Origin: Delphinapterus leucas
Taxonomy: Eukaryota > Chordata > Mammalia > Artiodactyla > Monodontidae
Length of the DNA: 64,000 nt
Direction: 5' to 3'
Assembly: GCF_002288925.2 (NCBI RefSeq)
Contig: NW_022098022.1
Location: forward strand, 2,536,976 to 2,600,975
Under the pieces are notes generated by a model. That model saw nothing but the letters and a program-made list of their open reading frames with translations. It was not told where the DNA came from and made no database searches. The position numbers were made by a program, and so were the translations under genes. Positions within the stretch are counted from its first letter, which is position 1; each line of letters opens with the position of its first letter. Shown piece by piece: positions 59,550 through 64,000 of this stretch.

Positions 59550-59779
59550 CTTTATTTTATTTTTTTAATTTTTGCAGTACACAGGCCTCTCACCGTTGTG
59601 GCCTCTCCTGCTGTGGAGCACAGGCTCCGGACGCGCAGGCCCAGCGGCCATGGCTCACGGGCCCAGCCGCTCCGCGGCACGTGGGATCTTCCCGGACCGG
59701 GGCACGAACCCGTGTCCCCTGTTCGTGCGGTTGGGAGTCGGCAGGCGGACTCTCAACCACTGCGCCACCAAGGAAGCCC
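59550..59779 (-). mobile_element. CHR SINE with 16-nt internal insertion
   Basis: An antisense short-form copy, tail to head, with the perfect duplication TAAAAGTTCATTTTA at 59535-59549 and 59780-59794. Between CCCCTG and TCGGCAGG, where CA is normal, it has TTCGTGCGGTTGGGAG. The two halves of this insert match sense-strand SINE pieces (GGGTTCGTGC and GGTTGGGAGTC), so the insertion has opposite polarity to the element that holds it. Confidence 0.95.
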
Positions 59780-59794
59780 TAAAAGTTCATTTTA

Positions 59795-61097
59795 AATACC
59801 TTTAGATTAAGTAGAAGAACATACATCTTCTCCAGTTTTGTTCTGTTACTGTTTTTCTTAACAATATACAGATATATCAGAATCATTCAGATATGTTTTA
59901 CCTGAAACATTTCTAAGTGACAGCATTATCATACATACTCTCTCTACTAAATGTATTCACATTGTTGATGTGCTTACAACTGTTCTCTTTTTATCTATCA
60001 GAACTTAGGTTAACGTATAGTATACAGTCCAACTTAAGAGCTTAGATTATTTGATTTAGTAAAGAAAGATACTGTTTTCCTGGTACACCTATTTGAAATA
60101 ATAAAACCTTATAAAGAAACCTTAGTACTTCAAAATAATTAAATTTAACAAAAATTAATGAGTAATTTTTAGGTCTTAATTCACAAGTGTCTATAACCCA
60201 ACTCATAATTACTACTTATTAAATCTGTTGAGTATTTATCAATGCTCTTTTTATTCTGCCCACATAATGACCATAAAGTTTCCCTTAGAAGGTAAGTCAT
60301 GAATATTGATTGAATTGAGATTATGTGATAATTGTAAATATGCAGATATAGAAAATGCTTTGTTTTTAGTTTCAAAGAGACAAGAGTCAGAATTCAGCTT
60401 AGGGTTGTATATTTTTATCATACCACTGTACTACTACCGTGTAACTTTATTTTTAAGTATGAAGGACACTATATGGTTTTTGTACATTGAACTATGCTTT
60501 TGGAAGATGTTACAATCCTTTTCAATGGGATATAGATTTTACTTAAAATAAAAATCTCAAATAATTGTCTTTCACTCATAATTTTGTGTGTCAGGCTGTT
60601 TTATGCTCTGACAATGAAAAAAAATCTTTGAATTGACATTGTTCTGTTGAAAGGAATAATTATGTTTCTTTCTGTAAGCCAGCATAATATTTGTACATTT
60701 TGGACTAATCACCAAAGAAAAGTGTGTCATCCCTAAGGTTCATTGGGGTCCTAACCACAAAACGTTTTGATAAATTAGCATCTCCTTGAAACTGCCCATT
60801 GAGTATAGAATCCTCAGTCATTACAACCAACATCACCCTAAAACACTCAAAGAAGCAGGACCTTACTCATCACACAAGGCAGTTGTCTACTATGACAACA
60901 TCAAGCTCTAATATTCTCATTATAAAATCCGTACCTTCCATATTCAACATCACCAATCCCTGGGGATATCAGGATAGAGCCGGACAGCTAGTGAAGATTG
61001 CTTCTCAGAAGTAAACGCCTAGTCAAGAGAACCCAGACCTACCCTTTTGTCTTTGAGTCATCCTATTTACTGTGATGAGATTGTCATCTTATCCATT
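59795..61097. other. Unassigned AT-rich sequence
   Basis: No gene or repeat recognised over about 1.3 kb. Confidence 0.45.
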
Positions 61098-61099
61098 TA

Positions 61100-61179
61100 C
61101 TGGGTTGGCCAAAAAGCTCGTTCGGGTTTTTCTGTAACATCTTACGGAAGAACCCGAACAAACTTTTCGGCCAACCCAG
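61100..61179. mobile_element. Mariner-derived MITE hairpin, 80 bp
   Basis: Perfectly bounded by TA dinucleotides (61098-61099 and 61180-61181). Ends CTGGGTTGGCCAAAAAGCTC and GTTCG/CGAAC inner arms pair with AACTTTTCGGCCAACCCAG. The loop centre is around CTGTAACATCTTACGG. It is the same family as the copy at 6319-6393. It encodes nothing and depended on a mariner transposase in trans. Confidence 0.95.
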
Positions 61180-61181
61180 TA

Positions 61182-61508
61182 CAATGGTGAGATTATTATT
61201 ACTTTTCAAAAAAACTGAAAGATAGTAACAAACATTTTATTCATTTATCTCTCCATTTAATCTCTGCTTAATTAAATTAAAACATTTTAATTAATTTATT
61301 TCTCTTGGCATGATCTACTTGCATAAGAGAATTTAGATACACTTGAAAACTACACTAAACTCTTTGAAGCTACTAGTTCCTTCCAAAGCAGTCATTTTTA
61401 CCTTAATTTGGTGCAGATTATACACTGGGAGAAGTACATAACAAAAGTTTTATATAGACTTTTTTCCCATACTCAAAGTTATCTTAAATTAATATTTCTT
61501 ATCTATGT

Positions 61509-61549
<41 letters not shown>

Positions 61550-62307
61550 TTCTTAATTCCTAATTTCTAATGTAACTATAATTTGTCAGGAGTTTATCAG
61601 GTATAAACGTTGTATTATTATAATCTACGTTTTCAATACTTGGCATGCTTATCCTATTTAAACTTGCAAAACTGCCAGTAAGTTTAAATTCTAAGTAAAC
61701 TTCAATCCCCCATGTTGCATTCATTAATCAGTGATAATTTACACTAATATAAGTTCATTGATCTTTTCTTCAGGCTCTCCCTTGTGAGTAATTTCATCCT
61801 TTAGAACACATTATTAGATACATTAAGCAGTGGTATTCCACTCCAACAAATGAGCCTGGCTTGTCTGCTGGAGAAACACCCAATTAATAATGACATATAA
61901 AGTGATTTGTATAATTTTTCATATTGTAACATCTAATTTATCACAATCCTGGAAAAAAATCCATGGTAGCCATTCAGAGATAAATAACATCATCAGAAAA
62001 TGCACATCACTACAATGTTGATTAAATCAACTGAGATCAACATTTATTTCTCGTGTTTCTCCTTAACTATACTTGACATGAAACTTTGGCTTCTTTAGGT
62101 AAGTTATATAGTGAACATTTAAAAACGCTCTTGACTTAAACCTTCAATTCATTAAAGCAATTTTGAGGTTTTTACTTTGGAAAGTTTTCACTGACTTTAT
62201 TAGTCTTAAATGTGCAGTCTCAAAAAGAAAACCAAGCAGAACATGAACAACAACCAAAATAACTACTTCGTGCCCTCTATTGCTAAGAATTGTTTCTTTT
62301 TTGCTTT
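61182..62307. other. Unassigned AT-rich sequence
   Basis: No gene. It contains the (TA)n at 61,515-61,546. Confidence 0.45.
61515..61546. repeat. (TA)16 microsatellite
   Basis: An uninterrupted TA run of about 32 bp, likely length-variable between individuals. Confidence 0.95.
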
Positions 62308-62322
62308 CATAAGTCTGTTTTT

Positions 62323-62533
62323 TTTGTTTTTTTGTTTTTTTGCGTTACGCGGGCCTCTCACTGCTGTGGCTTCTCCCGTTGCGGAGCACAGGCTCCAGAT
62401 GCGCAGGCTCAGCGGCCATGGCTCACGGGCCCAGCCGCTCCGCGGCATGTGGGATCCTCCCGGACCGGGGCATGAACCCTCGTCCCCTGCATCAGCAGGC
62501 AGACTCCCAACCACTGCGCCACCAGGGAAGACC
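62323..62533 (-). mobile_element. CHR SINE, short cetacean form
   Basis: A full-length antisense copy with poly(T) tail broken by G, CpG-rich body and head CCAGGGAAGACC. The perfect duplication CATAAGTCTGTTTTT lies at 62308-62322 and 62534-62548. A 158-codon plus-strand frame crossing it is spurious. Confidence 0.96.
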
Positions 62534-62548
62534 CATAAGTCTGTTTTT

Positions 62549-63264
62549 AACTTAACACATATCATGACCACAGGGAGAAAAAGTTTTTACAGTGTTATTA
62601 TTTTTTCATGCGGTTTCATATTTTTGAAGAAGAAATTAAATACTACTGCTACCATTACTACTACTGCCAGAAAACCAGCACCTTAAATTTATTGTATTAT
62701 TTGAACCTAAAACAACTCTGTGAGGAGCACAGTGAGATAAGATTTTGTGATATGATGCTATCCCTCCCCTTCTTGCATTTCTTTATACCCTGTCACCTTC
62801 CACCAATTTATTCAGTAGCATTCATTGCCTCAACCAAGGGAGAGATGAAAGATGGGGAAAAAAAACCACTTCAAATTCCAAAATTTAGGCTCTTGTAAGG
62901 CTAGGCTCTTGACACTAGACGAGATAAAGACTAAATTACCGACTTGATAAATGACCCACATGCAAGGAGTAGCGGCAGAAGGACAGCAAATAGAGCACAG
63001 GCGCGGAGGAAGACCAGGGAGAAGCAAATTCCCTCCTGCAGGGAAGCCACAGATCTGGCAGGTTCCCAGAAATCTCCACACTGGGCACTATCTCCACATC
63101 TGACTCACCTCCTAGACCCAGCTCAGAAAGGTTTACAGACAGCAGCAGGATCCCACAACACTAAGACCTGAGGTTCGTGCGGTTGGGAGGCCAGCTGGGA
63201 CAATCACCGCTGTGAACGGATCATCAAAGGACCATAGGAAACGGGAATATCTTAGCAGGTCTTC
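62549..63264. other. Unassigned sequence
   Basis: No repeat assigned. The part 62,950-63,190 is GC-richer and contains GTTCGTGCGGTTGGGAG at 63173-63189, identical to part of the SINE insertion at 59,721. Confidence 0.4.
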
Positions 63265-63380
63265 ATGTGATTTCATTGATCCATTCATATACCAAATACC
63301 TATTCAACACTTACCAAGTTGCAGGCACCTTTCTGATGGTGAGGTTACAGCAGGGATAAAGCAAACAAAAAGACTCTGCA
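63265..63380 (-). mobile_element. L2 3' end fragment
   Basis: Antisense L2 3' end: TTGATCCATTCATATACCAA, ACTTACCAAGTTGCAGGCAC, TTCTGATGGTGAGGTTACAG and CAGGGATAAAGCAAACAAAA. Confidence 0.65.
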
Positions 63381-63534
63381 ATCGCACTTTTCTTATACAT
63401 TTCCTAAGGAACAAGAATAACCAGAATGCTGGAGAAGCTCCTCCTAGGTGGGAAAAATTACTTCAAGAACCAAATAGATCTGAGCGGCTCAAGGAGTGCA
63501 CTGTTGTATATACTGGGAGCCCATAAAGCTCTTC

Positions 63535-63925
63535 ATGTCAGTCAACGCACCCGTCCCCCAGCTGCTAGGAGTGTCAGCCTCTGAGGACATACTACTGGGT
63601 CTCACGCTGGGATTAGCCCCCAGCTACAGAAAACTGCCTCTCCTGGTATTACACCCCCTCCCAAGGGCGGCCTGTGGCCGATGACTGGCCAAGGCCCGAT
63701 ACTCAGCCTCACGGTCCCAGCGCGGGACAACTCTGGAAGTCCATGCCAGCTGCAGAGTTCCCGGGAGAATCAGTTGCAGTCACTTTGCAGACAAGCCTCT
63801 TCTGCCCACCTGCCTTCTGCACTTCCTTACAGGTGTATCTCCTGAGAGCACTGCCCAAGGCCAAGTCCACTTCTGCACTCAACTCACCACCACAGAGTCA
63901 TGTCTAGGGAACCCAGTCTAAAACA
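63535..63925 (+). mobile_element. LTR-like sequence (ERVL type?)
   Basis: A GC-richer block with AGTTGCAGTCACTTTGCAGA, CTTCCTTACAGGTGTATCTC, CTGAGAGCACTGCCCAAGGC and GTCATGTCTAGGGAACCCAG, recalling old ERVL-type LTR 3' portions ('caggtgttgatcccaagagcact'). Shares the CACAGGTGT/TACAGGTGT neighbourhood with the block at 45.8-46.2 kb. Boundaries and subfamily not determined. Confidence 0.45.
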
Positions 63926-64000
63926 CAGGGCTCAAGGGTCAAATGAGTTGAGTCCTGAGGACTCCAAGGCAGCTGTGAATATTACTGAAAGGAAAGAGAA

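Noticed and set aside
62210..62686. Plus-strand frame of 158 codons
   Set aside because: The central half is antisense CHR SINE and the flanks are AT-rich DNA; no domain is seen.
1..64000. A new multi-gene defence, biosynthetic or regulatory system
   Set aside because: No intact genes, operon-like clusters or repeated arrays are present. Everything that can be recognised is transposon-derived or simple repeat in mammalian DNA.

Overview
This window looks like intergenic or deep intronic DNA from a cetacean, most likely a toothed whale. The evidence is twelve CHR-family SINEs (tRNA-derived, starting with the GGCTTCCCTGGTGGCGCAG head). They occur in a short form of about 200 bp and a long form of about 330-370 bp. 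There are also cetartiodactyl-type L1 elements and two mariner-derived MITEs. No Bov-tA or BovB repeats of the ruminant type were seen. CHR SINEs are shared by whales, hippos and ruminants, so the cetacean call rests on the short, CG-rich form of the SINE and on the absence of ruminant repeats. It is recalled from knowledge of these families, not searched.

No intact protein-coding gene, exon series, rRNA or functional tRNA gene is supported. The longer open frames are SINE or LINE translations, antisense frames of the L1, or chance frames. Positions 1-34,000 are a mosaic of unassigned AT-rich sequence, CHR SINEs in both orientations, old L2 and MIR fragments (including an L2 of about 2.2 kb at 3.8-6.1 kb), 5'-truncated L1 tails, an LTR-like block next to a tRNA-Glu-like relic at 12.8-13.4 kb, hAT fossils at 18.5 and 25.9 kb, and a gammaretrovirus-type solo LTR at 33.0-33.5 kb.

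Positions 34,568-40,544 hold a nearly full-length sense-strand L1 with 5' UTR, ORF1, ORF2 and 3' UTR, flanked by a 13-bp imperfect target-site duplication. It is dead: both reading frames are shifted several times, the RT catalytic FADD box reads FAEE, a tryptophan codon in the zinc knuckle is a stop, and roughly 400 bp of ORF2 are missing. Positions 40,558-64,000 return to AT-rich sequence with scattered CHR SINEs, MIRs, L2 tails, an MLT1-type LTR, other LTR-like blocks, L1M tails and microsatellites.

I found no evidence of a new multi-gene or otherwise undescribed system. The best items for a second look are small-scale retrotransposition footprints: a bare poly(A) tract between 17-bp duplications, a probable L1 3' transduction, an aberrant SINE insertion whose 17-mer recurs 3.4 kb away, the tRNA-Glu-like relic and the L1 lesions. 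A few repeat-poor blocks are possible conserved non-coding elements. Repeat family names were assigned by eye and boundaries are approximate, usually within about 10-30 bp.
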